A stretch of 64,000 nucleotides of DNA from Lutibacter sp. HS1-25 (GCF_004121075.1 NZ_RHLN01000001.1:248001-312000), one strand, 5' to 3'. Shown: positions 17,055 to 25,955, counted from the stretch's first letter. Notes: generated by a model from the sequence alone, not told the origin. A program made the numbers and translations.

Positions 17055-17569
17055 TGGAACAAAACGCTAAAAAATATAATAAATGGATTGTAGTATTGTC
17101 TGTTGCAATACCATTGGTTGTCGCCATTTTATTTGGTGTTAAAATAGATGTAACATTGCCTGTTTTTTTACCGCCAATTTATGCAACTATCAATGGTTTA
17201 ACGGCTGTTTTATTATTGGTTGCAGTTTGGGCTATTAAAAATAAAAAAGTGCAATTACACGAAAAATTAATGAAAACAGCCATTGTGTTTTCAACGGTGT
17301 TTTTAGTGTTGTACGTTGCGTATCATATGACTTCAACTTCAACAAAATTTGAAGGTGAAGGCACTATAAAAACAGTTTATTTTGCGGTATTAATTTCGCA
17401 TATTATACTGTCAATTGTAGTAATTCCGTTTGTATTAATCACTTTTGTTAGGGCCATAACAAACAATTTTGAGCTTCATAAAAAAATAGCAAAAATTACA
17501 TTTCCGCTTTGGTTGTATGTAACTATTTCTGGAGTTGTAGTTTATTTAATGATTTCACCTTATTATTAA
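17054..17569 (+). CDS. DUF420 membrane protein (CtaM/YozB-like)
   Basis: Integral inner-membrane protein of 171 residues with about five hydrophobic helices. Conserved histidines occur near membrane edges: VQLHEKLMKTAIVFS, YVAYHMTSTST, LISHIILSIVV and FELHKKIAKIT. This histidine layout is that of the DUF420 family; family members CtaM/YozB are needed for activity of heme-copper oxidases in Firmicutes. The location between SCO and a CxxC protein in an oxidase cluster supports the same role here, by inference. It overlaps the SCO stop codon by one base. Confidence 0.85.
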   Translation: MEQNAKKYNKWIVVLSVAIPLVVAILFGVKIDVTLPVFLPPIYATINGLTAVLLLVAVWAIKNKKVQLHEKLMKTAIVFSTVFLVLYVAYHMTSTSTKFEGEGTIKTVYFAVLISHIILSIVVIPFVLITFVRAITNNFELHKKIAKITFPLWLYVTISGVVVYLMISPYY

Positions 17570-17570
17570 A

Positions 17571-17786
17571 ATGAAAAAATTAGTTTTAATCCTGTTGTTT
17601 TTACTTGCTACGCAATTTTCAAATGCGCAATGTGCCATGTGTAAGGCTGTTGTTGAAAGTGGAGGTAATGTATCTGAAGCAGAGGGATTAAATTCTGGTA
17701 TTTTATATTTAATGGTGTTTCCCTATCTGTTGGTAGGTACATTATTGTATTTTATTATAAGAAACAGAAAGAAAAACAAAATTTAA
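17571..17786 (+). CDS. Small exported CxxC membrane protein, unknown
   Basis: 71-residue protein starting one base after the DUF420 stop. Signal peptide of about 19 residues ending SNA, immediately followed by QCAMCKAVVESGG, a CxxC pair at the new N-terminus. One transmembrane helix (LYLMVFPYLLVGTLLYFII) and a lysine/arginine-rich C-terminal tail follow. The arrangement would place a dithiol outside the inner membrane next to the SCO and DUF420 products. Redox or copper handling for oxidase assembly is inference; I do not recognise the family by name. Confidence 0.75.
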   Translation: MKKLVLILLFLLATQFSNAQCAMCKAVVESGGNVSEAEGLNSGILYLMVFPYLLVGTLLYFIIRNRKKNKI

Positions 17787-17935
17787 CGTTTCTATAAGAG
17801 GTTAAATGTGTAACAAATAATAAATTTATTCGTCATATAACACATCAGTTAAACTTAAACGTAAATTTCTGTGTTGTTAAAAGCACAAATGACTGATTAT
17901 TTAATGAAATAACTAATCAAACTCAAACTCTATAC

Positions 17936-19306
17936 ATGAGAACAAAAATTGTTACTATTTTGGCGTTGGTATTGTTTACCATCACAAATGCTCAAGATAA
18001 AAAGTGGTCATTACAAGAATGTGTACAATATGCATTAGATAATAATATTTCAATTAAACAGCAAGAACTTAACAATGAATTGGCTGAAGAAAATATTCTT
18101 GTTGCAAGAGGAAATTTTTACCCTAATTTAAATGGTTCTGCTTCTCAAGACTGGAATTTTGGTTCGTATATAGGTCAGGAAGGTATTAGAATATCCCGTA
18201 GTTCAAGAAGCAATAGTTTTGGATTAAACTCGGGTGTTAATTTATACAACGGAAATAGAAATAGAAATAGTTTATTGCAAGCCAAGAAAGATTTAGAAGC
18301 TGCAGGATACAATTTAGAGGAGAACAAAAATATGATTATGTTATTTATTGTTAACTCTTATTTGGAGGTATTGTTAAATAAAGAAAGCTTGATAATTGCT
18401 AAAGATCAAATTGTAATTAGCGAAAATCAGGTTGAAAAAGCAAGAGGTTTGGTAGAATCTGGGTCAAAAGCTAAAGCTATTTTATTAGAAGCTCAGGCAA
18501 CATTAGCTACCAATAATCAAAGGTTAACAGCTGCACAAAATACCTTAGATCTTTCACTTTTAAGTTTAGCGCAATTATTGCAAATTTCTCATAAAGGATT
18601 TGATATTGAAGATGTAAGTTTAAATATAAGTTCAGCTTCATTAATTTACAACGATACCGATGCTATTTACGAAAAAGCTTTGAGTACATTACCAGAGATT
18701 AAAAGTGCTGAAATAGCAGTTGAAAGTTCAGAATTAGCGGTTGAAATTGCAAAAGGAGCATACATACCAACACTTACATTTGGAGCAGGACTTGGAACTT
18801 CTTACCAACACAATAAAGGTTTTCCGGATGAAAGACCTATAGTTGATCCAGATGATCCAACAAATATTACTTGGGTAGACAATGGCTTTGGTCAGCAGTT
18901 AAAAGACAATATGGGTTATTTTTTAGGGTTTAGGCTAAGTGTTCCTATTTTTAATAGATTTCAAACACAATCTAATGTGTCAAGAGCTATTATCAATCAA
19001 AAGAAATCAGAATTAAACTTGTTAGATCAAGAAGTTAAATTAAGAGAAAGTATTGAAAAAGCTTATGCCGATGCAAAAGCAGCTTTAGACCAATATGTAT
19101 CTTCACAATCATCACTAGTTGCACAAGAAGAATTGTTTAGAAACGCACAAGTATCATACAACTCGGGTGTAATGACAACTTTTGATTTTGATCAGGTGAG
19201 AAATAGTTTGGTAAATGCACAATCGAGTATGGTAAATGCCAAATACAATTTTATTTTTAGAACTAAATTATTAGAATATTATTACGGCATTCCAATTGTG
19301 ATGTAA
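17936..19306 (+). CDS. TolC family outer-membrane efflux protein
   Basis: Outer-membrane channel component of a tripartite efflux or type I secretion system. It has 456 residues. A signal peptide ends TNAQD; the mature start KWSLQECVQYALDNNISIKQ is the classic TolC/OEP opening. Two OEP repeats follow, with long helices (ESLIIAKDQIVISENQVEKA and ESIEKAYADAKAALDQYVSS) and a C-terminal helix ending in SMVNAKYNFIFRTKLLEYYYG. Adaptor and pump genes usually follow this type of gene in Bacteroidota; here a terminator follows and then tsaB, so the partners must be encoded elsewhere. Confidence 0.95.
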   Translation: MRTKIVTILALVLFTITNAQDKKWSLQECVQYALDNNISIKQQELNNELAEENILVARGNFYPNLNGSASQDWNFGSYIGQEGIRISRSSRSNSFGLNSGVNLYNGNRNRNSLLQAKKDLEAAGYNLEENKNMIMLFIVNSYLEVLLNKESLIIAKDQIVISENQVEKARGLVESGSKAKAILLEAQATLATNNQRLTAAQNTLDLSLLSLAQLLQISHKGFDIEDVSLNISSASLIYNDTDAIYEKALSTLPEIKSAEIAVESSELAVEIAKGAYIPTLTFGAGLGTSYQHNKGFPDERPIVDPDDPTNITWVDNGFGQQLKDNMGYFLGFRLSVPIFNRFQTQSNVSRAIINQKKSELNLLDQEVKLRESIEKAYADAKAALDQYVSSQSSLVAQEELFRNAQVSYNSGVMTTFDFDQVRNSLVNAQSSMVNAKYNFIFRTKLLEYYYGIPIVM

Positions 19307-19330
19307 TATAAATTTATAAAATAACAATAC

Positions 19331-19365
19331 AAACATCCAACCTTTTGCGTTGGATGTTTTGTTTT
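19331..19365 (+). terminator. Rho-independent terminator after the TolC gene
   Basis: AAACATCCAAC at 19331-19341 pairs with GTTGGATGTTT at 19349-19359 around CTTTTGC, followed by TGTTTT. Confidence 0.9.
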
Positions 19366-19390
19366 ATAGATTTCAAATTAAGTATCTTTG
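19359..19390 (+). promoter_or_regulatory. tsaB promoter
   Basis: TTG at 19359-19361, a 21-base spacer, then TATCTTTG at 19383-19390. The proposed GTG start at 19410 is 19 bases downstream, the same distance seen at several other genes here, which helps fix the start codon. Confidence 0.65.
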
Positions 19391-19409
19391 TTTTTTTAAA
19401 TTGAAGAAA

Positions 19410-20081
19410 GTGGAATATATATTAAATATAGAAACAGCAACTAAAAACTGCTCTGTAAGTATTGCTAAAAATGGTGAAATTATTGCTCTTAAAGAGTTGA
19501 ATGATGGCGCTTATTCTCATGCCGAAAAATTACATCAGTTTATAAAAGAAGTTGTTTTAGAAGCTGGTATTGAAATGTCAAATTTAAATGCAGTAGCAGT
19601 AAGTAAAGGTCCAGGTTCTTATACAGGTTTAAGAATTGGTGTTTCTGCAGCAAAAGGATTGTGCTTTGCTTTAAATATTCCATTAATTTCAATAAATACT
19701 TTACAATCTTTAGCTCAGTCTATTTCAATTTCTGAAGGTTTTATTGTGCCTTTATTAGATGCCAGAAGAATGGAAGTTTATAGCAGTGTTTTTAATGAAA
19801 AACATGAAAAATGCAGAGATGTAAGCGCAGAAATAATTACTGAAAATTCTTTTGAAACTTATTTAGAAAAAAACAAAGTTTATTTTTTAGGCGATGGTGC
19901 CGAAAAATGTAAAGAGCTAATAACAAATACAAATGCAGTTTTTGTAGATAATAAATTTCCTTCAGCAAAAGAAATGGGGATTTTATCTTATATGAAGTAC
20001 AAAAAAAACGACATCGAAGATGTCGCTTATTTTGAACCTTTTTATTTAAAAGATTTTGTTGTTACAAAATCAACAAAGTAA
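19410..20081 (+). CDS. tsaB: tRNA threonylcarbamoyladenosine biosynthesis protein TsaB
   Basis: Partner of TsaD in making the t6A modification of ANN-decoding tRNAs. It is an ASKHA-fold protein, here 223 residues from a GTG start. The start was chosen because translation then begins MEYILNIETATKNCSVSIA, matching the usual TsaB N-terminus, and because in-frame TTG codons upstream lie in the promoter region (19401) or inside the previous terminator stem (19350). Other TsaB blocks: VAVSKGPGSYTGLRIGVSAA near residue 62 and VPLLDARRMEVYSSVF near 113. The last codons contain a hairpin that reads as a terminator on the other strand. The stop abuts the convergent mscS stop with no intervening base. 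Confidence 0.93.
   Translation: MEYILNIETATKNCSVSIAKNGEIIALKELNDGAYSHAEKLHQFIKEVVLEAGIEMSNLNAVAVSKGPGSYTGLRIGVSAAKGLCFALNIPLISINTLQSLAQSISISEGFIVPLLDARRMEVYSSVFNEKHEKCRDVSAEIITENSFETYLEKNKVYFLGDGAEKCKELITNTNAVFVDNKFPSAKEMGILSYMKYKKNDIEDVAYFEPFYLKDFVVTKSTK
20001..20025 (-). terminator. Minus-strand terminator of mscS, inside the tsaB coding sequence
   Basis: Read on the minus strand: CGACATC, loop TTC, GATGTCG, then eight Ts (complement of the A-run 20001-20008). It lies 57 bases beyond the mscS stop codon and encodes part of the TsaB C-terminus on the plus strand (residues around KKNDIEDVAYF). Confidence 0.85.
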
Positions 20082-20909
20082 TTATCCTTTCTTTTGAATT
20101 TCAACTTGGTGTGGATAAGGAATTTCAATACCAGCAGCATCTAAAGCGTATTTAGTAGCTTCTACGGTACTAAAATAAACATCCCAATAATCTGCAGGTG
20201 TAGCCCACGGACGAACAGCAAAATTAACTGAACTATCTGCCAATTCAGAAACGTTTACACTTGGCGCTGGATCTTTTAATACTTTTTCGTTATCAGTTAA
20301 AACCTTCATTAAAACTTCTTTTGTTTTTTTAATATCAGCATCATAACTAACACCAAAAGTTAAATCTACACGTAACAATCCAAGTTCTGTATAATTTTTA
20401 ATATTACCGTTAGATAAAGTTCCATTAGGTATAATTAACAATTTGTTACCTGGAGAAATTATTTTTGTTACAAAAATTTGAATTTCTTTTACAGTACCAA
20501 TTTCACCTTGAGCTTCAATTAAATCACCTACTTTAAAAGGTTTAAAAATCATAATTAATGCACCACCAGCAAAATTAGCTAACGAACCTTGTAAAGCCAA
20601 ACCAACAGCCAAACCTGCAGCTCCTAAAATAGCAATAAATGAAGTGGTTTCAACGCCAACCTGAGAAATTGCAGTAATAAAAACAAGAATTTTTAGCGCC
20701 CAGCCTATTAAATCACCTAAAAACTTTTGAAGTGTAATATCAATACCTCTGGCATTCATTAATTTTTGTGTGATTTTTACAATTTTTTTTGACAACCACA
20801 ATCCGATTATCAAGATAAGAATTGCCGCAACAACTTTAAATGCGTAATCCATAATTTTATACTCCTTGATAAAATTTAATATTGTTTCTGTGTACTCTTG
20901 GGTTTCCAT
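20082..20909 (-). CDS. mscS: Small-conductance mechanosensitive channel, MscS family
   Basis: Inner-membrane osmotic release valve, 275 residues, near the E. coli MscS length. Three hydrophobic segments are visible (about 18-42, 70-87 and 90-125). The pore helix TM3 is Gly/Ala rich: AILGAAGLAVGLALQGSLAN followed by FAGGALIMIFKPFKVGDLIE. The beta domain follows with GTVKEIQIFVT and IIPNGTLSNGNIKNYT; the C-terminal alpha/beta domain ends IEIPYPHQVEIQKKG. The PNG-x-LSNG block and the TM3 pattern are diagnostic. It terminates inside tsaB on the opposite strand. A smaller MscS-like gene lies 208 bases upstream on the same strand. Confidence 0.95.
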   Translation of the reverse strand: METQEYTETILNFIKEYKIMDYAFKVVAAILILIIGLWLSKKIVKITQKLMNARGIDITLQKFLGDLIGWALKILVFITAISQVGVETTSFIAILGAAGLAVGLALQGSLANFAGGALIMIFKPFKVGDLIEAQGEIGTVKEIQIFVTKIISPGNKLLIIPNGTLSNGNIKNYTELGLLRVDLTFGVSYDADIKKTKEVLMKVLTDNEKVLKDPAPSVNVSELADSSVNFAVRPWATPADYWDVYFSTVEATKYALDAAGIEIPYPHQVEIQKKG

Positions 20910-21117
20910 AGTTTTTTATTTTATGATTAATGTTAATACTCTTTTTATGATTTTAGGAATTTATTGATATAAAACAGTTTAGTTTTTTTGTAGTAAAACT
21001 TTCATACATTCCTGTAATAGTGGCGCAAATTAAAAAGAATTAAGCGATTTCCAAAGATTTTTGTAGTCTATTGTAGGTTAGAAACCCTATTGTTTTTATT
21101 TGCAAAAGTTAACAATG

Positions 21118-21612
21118 TCAATCTATTTTCTTTTTTATCATTTTTTGTAAAAAGATATTATTTGGTAAAGACACTTCTTCACCTTGTTTTGTTTTTAATT
21201 TAACAAAAAAAAGTCCAATATCACTTATTCTTCCTTCAATCTCAAAATCTTTATCAATAATAAAAATGGTATCATCTAATTTTACTGAATGATTAAAAAA
21301 GATGATTATTCCTGATGTAATATTTGATAAATGAGACCACTGTGCAAATAATGCAATTCCTATAACTGTTAGCACAGAAGCCATAAACATAAATAATTCA
21401 GATTGATTTACGCCCCAAACGGTTAAAATAAATATGATAGTGATTGTTGCCAATAGTATTTTGAGAACTTTCTTAATTATTTTTCCCCGAGTTTTTTGTA
21501 ATAAACTCTTGTCTACAGTTCTGTCAATTAATTTTATGATTACAATTCTTGCTAAAAAAAATATTACAATTGCTATTGCAGTTTCAAGTATTTTAATTTC
21601 TGTTACAGTCAT
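21118..21612 (-). CDS. Short MscS-like channel-domain protein
   Basis: 164 residues with three predicted membrane segments (about 8-24, 46-66 and 72-103), followed by a beta domain containing KLDDTIFIIDKDFEIEGRIS and VSLPNNIFLQKMIKKK. The GRI-x-DIG and LPNN blocks match the MscS beta domain. TM3 differs from a canonical pore: IGIALFAQWSHLSNITSG is bulky and polar where MscS is Gly/Ala-rich, and the C-terminal alpha/beta domain is missing. Short MscS-domain proteins like this occur in Bacteroidota; gating by tension is uncertain. No frameshift or internal stop is seen, so I treat it as a complete gene. Confidence 0.8.
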   Translation of the reverse strand: MTVTEIKILETAIAIVIFFLARIVIIKLIDRTVDKSLLQKTRGKIIKKVLKILLATITIIFILTVWGVNQSELFMFMASVLTVIGIALFAQWSHLSNITSGIIIFFNHSVKLDDTIFIIDKDFEIEGRISDIGLFFVKLKTKQGEEVSLPNNIFLQKMIKKKID

Positions 21613-21691
21613 TTTGTATGTGTTAGTTACCGGTAATTCTTTTGCTTTGTAAAATATTTAAAACTAGAAGAAATGGCTTTGAGATTAAAAA

Positions 21692-23806
21692 TTAAAAAGC
21701 AACTTTTAACTGGTTAATGGCTTTTTGAACATTGGTCTCCGGAAGTTTACAAGCACCATCAACACAAATATAAATATAAGTATCTGTTTCGTTAAAACGG
21801 CCTTCCATTAAAGGAATTTTACTTTCAGAAATACTTCCTGCGATTAATTTATTAGGAATGTAATATTGATTTATTTCAACCAATTTTTTTAGTGAATTTT
21901 TTCCTGAAACAGCAATTTCATAATAATTTCCTGAGAAATCACACATCAATTCTAACCAGTTTGAATAACCCGAACCATATTGACTGGTTCTGTCATTTAC
22001 ATTGTGTAACATTTGCTTACTTACTGTTAAATAATAATTGTTAGAATAGTAATGACTTAATTTAAACAGGTTTTTTGCCATGATAGAATTTGATGCAGGA
22101 ATCACATTGTCTTCAATTTCCATTTTACGAGTTATTAAATTGGTATCTTCATTTGAAGTAAAATAAAACATATGTAAATCTTTGTCAAAAAAGTGGTCAA
22201 AAGCATAATCTGTTAATTGTTTTGCAGTAAATAACCATTTATCGTTCAAAGTAGCCTCGTACAATGCAATATAGGCATCAATTACAGTTGCATAATCTTC
22301 TAAATAACCGTTAATTGTGCTTTTCCCGTTTTTATAACTGTGATTTAAATTGCCGTTTTCTTGTATTTGTTTGGTTAAAATAAAAGTGGCATTTTTTAAT
22401 GCAACATCTAAAAAGTGAGGATCGTTAAAAACAGAGTATGCATCAACATAACCTTTTAACATTAAGGCATTCCAAGATGTTAGCGATTTATCATCCAAGC
22501 GAGGTCTTTCTCTTTTAGCACGTTCTTTTAAAAGTAAATTTTGCCATTTAGCTACTTTTGTTTGAAGTTCAGTTACAGTTATTGCATTTTTATTGGCAAC
22601 TTCTTCATCTTCATAATTTCTAATAAGCACATAATTATTGTGTTCCCAATAGCCATAATTGTTGATATTGTAATAATCTGAAAACAGTTTGTAATCTTCT
22701 TTTAAAAGCGCTTGTAATTCTAACGAATTCCAAACATAAAAAGCACCTTCTTCAAGTTTTCCTTCTTTATTGTTACTGTCGGCATCTAATGATGAATAAA
22801 AAGCACCTTCAGGTGAAGTTAATTCTCGCTCAATAAATTCGAGCGTATGATAAACGGTTTCTTTATATAATTCTTTTTTAGTTGCTTGATAAGCTTCGGC
22901 ATATAAACTTACCAACTGTCCGTTGTCGTATAGCATTTTTTCAAAATGAGGAACATGCCATTTTTTATCAACCGAATAACGTGAAAATCCACCGCCAATT
23001 TGATCGTAAATACCACCGTACGCCATTTTTGTAAGCGTTGTGTCTACAAAGTTTTTAATTTCATTATCATTTGCCTGATAGCCATATCTCAACAAAAACT
23101 GATAATTACTTGGCATAGGAAATTTAGGAGCACCATTTCTTCCACCCAAATCAAAATCCATCATTTGTTTCCAATTTGCAATTGCCGAATCTAAGTGCGC
23201 TACGGTAAAGTTGATTTCATCGCTATTTAAAGTAACCAAATCTGAACTTTGAATACCAGCAGTTAGTTTTTCAGCATAAGCAATCATTTCTTCAGGTTTT
23301 TCCTGGTACATAGTGCCTAATTGTTGTAAGGCATTCATCCAGTTTTGTTTTGGAAAATAAGTACCACCCCAAACAGGTCTTCCGTCGGGTAAAGCAATAC
23401 AGTTTAAAGGCCAGCCACCACTGCCTGTCATTAATTGTACCGCATTCATATAAATTTGGTCAACATCTGGGCGTTCTTCACGGTCAACTTTAATATTTAT
23501 AAAATATTTATTCATAATTGCAGCTACCGAATCATTTTCAAAACTTTCGTGTTCCATTACATGACACCAATGACAGGACGAATAACCCACTGAAATCAGC
23601 AAAAGTTTGTTTTCTATTTTGGCAAGTTCTAAAGTTTCATTATTCCAAGCATGCCAATCTACTGGGTTGTGTGCATGTTGTAATAAATACGGACTTGTTT
23701 CATTAATTAAGCTGTTGGTATATTTATGTGTTGTCATTTTTTGATCAGATTTATTTTTGCAACTTATAAAAAAAAGCAGCAAAAAGATTATAATTAGTTG
23801 ACGCAT
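21692..23806 (-). CDS. Thioredoxin domain protein of the YyaL/SSP411 (DUF255) family, lipoprotein
   Basis: 704 residues. Lipoprotein-like signal ([12 protein letters not shown], Cys 16). The N-terminal DUF255 thioredoxin-like domain begins [20 protein letters not shown] and carries [15 protein letters not shown] with Cys 78 and Cys 81. The conserved [15 protein letters not shown] and [15 protein letters not shown] blocks follow. The long C-terminal part is an alpha/alpha six-hairpin (glycosidase-like) toroid: [20 protein letters not shown] and [16 protein letters not shown]. This architecture is that of SPATA20/YyaL homologs, whose biochemical role is not well defined. Most homologs are cytosolic and lack a signal; the lipoprotein leader implies periplasmic placement here. 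An inverted repeat overlaps its promoter. Confidence 0.9.
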   Translation of the reverse strand: MRQLIIIFLLLFFISCKNKSDQKMTTHKYTNSLINETSPYLLQHAHNPVDWHAWNNETLELAKIENKLLLISVGYSSCHWCHVMEHESFENDSVAAIMNKYFINIKVDREERPDVDQIYMNAVQLMTGSGGWPLNCIALPDGRPVWGGTYFPKQNWMNALQQLGTMYQEKPEEMIAYAEKLTAGIQSSDLVTLNSDEINFTVAHLDSAIANWKQMMDFDLGGRNGAPKFPMPSNYQFLLRYGYQANDNEIKNFVDTTLTKMAYGGIYDQIGGGFSRYSVDKKWHVPHFEKMLYDNGQLVSLYAEAYQATKKELYKETVYHTLEFIERELTSPEGAFYSSLDADSNNKEGKLEEGAFYVWNSLELQALLKEDYKLFSDYYNINNYGYWEHNNYVLIRNYEDEEVANKNAITVTELQTKVAKWQNLLLKERAKRERPRLDDKSLTSWNALMLKGYVDAYSVFNDPHFLDVALKNATFILTKQIQENGNLNHSYKNGKSTINGYLEDYATVIDAYIALYEATLNDKWLFTAKQLTDYAFDHFFDKDLHMFYFTSNEDTNLITRKMEIEDNVIPASNSIMAKNLFKLSHYYSNNYYLTVSKQMLHNVNDRTSQYGSGYSNWLELMCDFSGNYYEIAVSGKNSLKKLVEINQYYIPNKLIAGSISESKIPLMEGRFNETDTYIYICVDGACKLPETNVQKAINQLKVAF

Positions 23807-23807
23807 T

Positions 23808-23832
23808 ACTATCTTTTTTTGCTAAAGATAGT
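23808..23832 (-). promoter_or_regulatory. Inverted repeat over the promoter of the YyaL-like gene
   Basis: Perfect 9-bp arms: ACTATCTTT at 23808-23816 and AAAGATAGT at 23824-23832, with 7 bases between. On the minus strand the upstream arm contains TATCTTTA, one base from the TAnnTTTG -7 element. It could be an operator or a 5' UTR hairpin starting one base before the ATG. Confidence 0.35.
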
Positions 23833-23923
23833 AAAATAAAATACCTGCTTGATTTTTAAAAAGTTTACTAAAACGTTTTTTTAATTTTCAAAATTAATAT
23901 TCATTTAAAACAAATGGCTTAAT

Positions 23924-23931
23924 TAAATTTG
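23924..23931 (+). promoter_or_regulatory. TAAATTTG -7 element before the DUF2490 gene
   Basis: Exact TAnnTTTG match 26 bases before the ATG at 23958. No TTG at the right -33 spacing. Confidence 0.4.
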
Positions 23932-23957
23932 TTATACAATTTTTTAAATAATTTAAA

Positions 23958-24683
23958 ATGAAAAAATATATGTTGAGTTTGCTATGTGTGGCAATGCTTT
24001 TTAGCATGCAAGCTCAAGAGGTTCAAAATAACGAAGGAGGTTCGTGGTATACTGCAATTAATAGTTTTAAATTTTCAGAAAAGGTTTCGGCAGTAAGTGT
24101 TGTTCAATGGCGATTTGTTGAAAGAATGAAATATACAAGGATTTTTTTAGTAATGCCTTTTATAAATTATAAATTCAGCAATAAAATTAGTGCTGGTGTA
24201 GGTTACAATTATTCAAATTATAGTTCAGTTGGAATTTATCCTTCATCTTTAGATTATGAAAATAGAATTTGGCAACATGTAACTTTGTCTTCTGATTTAG
24301 GAAAAGTAAAAATGAATCAACGTTTTATGTTTGAAGAGCGTTATAAAACTAAATTAAACAGTGAAGAGTCTTACGCAAATAGGTTTAGATATCGAATGAA
24401 TTTTGATTTTAATATTTTGAAATTTAAAAACGACAAATATTTATTAGGAAGATTATCTGAAGAAATTAGAATTCGTTTTAGTAAGGGGATTAGTGATCCT
24501 AATTTTGACCAAAGTAATTTTGTTGCTTCAATAGGATATCCGTTATTAGACAATTCGAAATTGTATTTAGGATATAGACACGACTATTACAATGCAGGTA
24601 ATACTATTTATTGGGGAGATCACGTATTTGACCTTGTTTTTAATTATAATTTTGATTTTACTAAAAAGAAATTTTATAAATAA
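23958..24683 (+). CDS. DUF2490 family outer-membrane barrel protein
   Basis: 241 residues with a signal peptide ending SMQAQ (about 19 residues). The mature protein alternates amphipathic strands: GGSWYTAINSFKFSEKVSAV, a VVQWRFVERMKYTRIFLVMP region, NYKFSNKISAGVGYNYSNYS, and a final pair ending HVFDLVFNYNFDF. The pattern and the conserved RFMFEERY and RFRYRMNFD blocks match DUF2490, a probable small outer-membrane barrel of unknown function. It stands alone between divergent and convergent neighbours and ends at a bidirectional terminator. Confidence 0.85.
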   Translation: MKKYMLSLLCVAMLFSMQAQEVQNNEGGSWYTAINSFKFSEKVSAVSVVQWRFVERMKYTRIFLVMPFINYKFSNKISAGVGYNYSNYSSVGIYPSSLDYENRIWQHVTLSSDLGKVKMNQRFMFEERYKTKLNSEESYANRFRYRMNFDFNILKFKNDKYLLGRLSEEIRIRFSKGISDPNFDQSNFVASIGYPLLDNSKLYLGYRHDYYNAGNTIYWGDHVFDLVFNYNFDFTKKKFYK

Positions 24684-24700
24684 CATTGATTACATATATA

Positions 24701-24732
24701 AAAAAGCCGAAACAATTTGTTTCGGCTTTTTT
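24701..24732. terminator. Bidirectional terminator between the DUF2490 and aminotransferase genes
   Basis: Perfect 13-bp stem AAAAAGCCGAAAC / GTTTCGGCTTTTT with an AATTT loop. A and T runs on both sides let it work for both convergent genes. Confidence 0.92.
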
Positions 24733-24757
24733 ATATATAACTATGATAAGATTTTTA

Positions 24758-25945
24758 TTAGCTCAATGCTTTTTCAATTCTGGCAACAGCTTCACGCAAT
24801 TGTGCTTCAGAAGTAGCATATGAAATTCTAATACAATCTGGAGCTCCAAATGATTCTCCGCTTACAGTTGCAATAGCTGCTTCTCCTAATAAAAACAATG
24901 AGAAATCTGCAGAGTTTTCAATTTTATAACCTTTGATTTCTCTTCCAAAAAATGCAGAAACATCTGGGAAAAGATAAAAAGCACCACCTGGTTTATTTAA
25001 TTTAAATCCGTCTATCTTACCTAGTAATTCCAACATCATATCTCTACGTTTGTGGAATTCATCTACCATATATTGAATTTTAGAAATAGGTGCATCTAAA
25101 GCTGTAATTGTAGCTCTTTGAGCAATACAGTTTGTACCAGATGTTATTTGACCTTGTAATTTATTACAAGCTTTTGCAATCCATTCAGGAGCACCAATAT
25201 AACCAATTCTCCAACCTGTCATAGCATATGCTTTTGCCAAACCGTTTACAGTAATTGTTCTGTCGTACATGCTTTCTATAGCTGCAAAACTAAATATTTT
25301 TTCACCATAACAAATATGCTCATAAATTTCATCAGAAAGAATGTAGATATTTGGGTATTTTTCTAAAACTTTAGCCAAAGCTCTGTATTCAGCTTCGCTA
25401 TAAATAACACCACTTGGATTGTTTGGTGAGTTAAAGAAAATCATTTTTGTTTTAGGTGTAATGGCCGCTTCTAATTGCTCAGGTGTAATTTTAAAATCTG
25501 TATCAATTGAAGATGGAATTTCAATAGGTGTAGCTTCACCTAATACTGAAATAGCCGCGTAACTTACCCAATATGGAGCTGGTAATAAAACTTCGTCTCC
25601 AGGGTTTAATAAAACCATTGCCACGTTTGCAATAGATTGTTTTGCACCTGTTGAAACAACAACTTGGCTAGGTTTGTAATCTAAACCGTTATCACGTTTA
25701 AATTTTCTACAAACAGCTTCTTTTACGTCCAAGAAACCATCTACAGGACTGTATGAGTTGTAATTGTCGTTAATGGCTTGTATTGCAGCCTCTTTAATAA
25801 AGTCAGGTGTGTTAAAATCTGGTTCACCTAAACTTAAACTAATAATGTCTATACCTTGCGCTTTTAATTCTCTTGCTTTAGCAGCCATAGCTAAAGTTGC
25901 AGATTCTGGCAAATTATTAATCCTGTTTGATAGTTGATTTTTCAT
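24758..25945 (-). CDS. Pyridoxal-phosphate aminotransferase, class I (aspartate aminotransferase type)
   Basis: Transfers an amino group between aspartate (or a related donor) and 2-oxoglutarate; 395 residues. Fold type I motifs: SLGEPDFNTPDFI near 38, GAKQSIANV near 100, the FNSPNNPSGVIYSEAEY block with Asn 174 and Asn 176, ILSDEIYEHICYG with Asp 205 and Tyr 208, and the PLP lysine Lys 238 in NGLAKAYAMTGWRIGY. C-terminal FYLFPDVSAFFG and CIRISYATS with the substrate-binding Arg. The sequence fits the bacterial aspartate/prephenate aminotransferase group; which of the two cannot be settled here. It lies 10 bases downstream of the desaturase gene and is probably cotranscribed with it. Confidence 0.93.
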   Translation of the reverse strand: MKNQLSNRINNLPESATLAMAAKARELKAQGIDIISLSLGEPDFNTPDFIKEAAIQAINDNYNSYSPVDGFLDVKEAVCRKFKRDNGLDYKPSQVVVSTGAKQSIANVAMVLLNPGDEVLLPAPYWVSYAAISVLGEATPIEIPSSIDTDFKITPEQLEAAITPKTKMIFFNSPNNPSGVIYSEAEYRALAKVLEKYPNIYILSDEIYEHICYGEKIFSFAAIESMYDRTITVNGLAKAYAMTGWRIGYIGAPEWIAKACNKLQGQITSGTNCIAQRATITALDAPISKIQYMVDEFHKRRDMMLELLGKIDGFKLNKPGGAFYLFPDVSAFFGREIKGYKIENSADFSLFLLGEAAIATVSGESFGAPDCIRISYATSEAQLREAVARIEKALS

Positions 25946-25955
25946 GAATAATTAA

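Noticed and set aside
19350-19409. Longer TsaB starting at TTG 19350
   Set aside because: This codon is part of the previous gene's terminator stem and the extension covers the TATCTTTG promoter; GTG at 19410 restores the normal TsaB N-terminus.
21118-21612. Pseudogene fragment of mscS
   Set aside because: It has its own start, intact membrane segments and beta domain, and differs from mscS too much to be a recent fragment.
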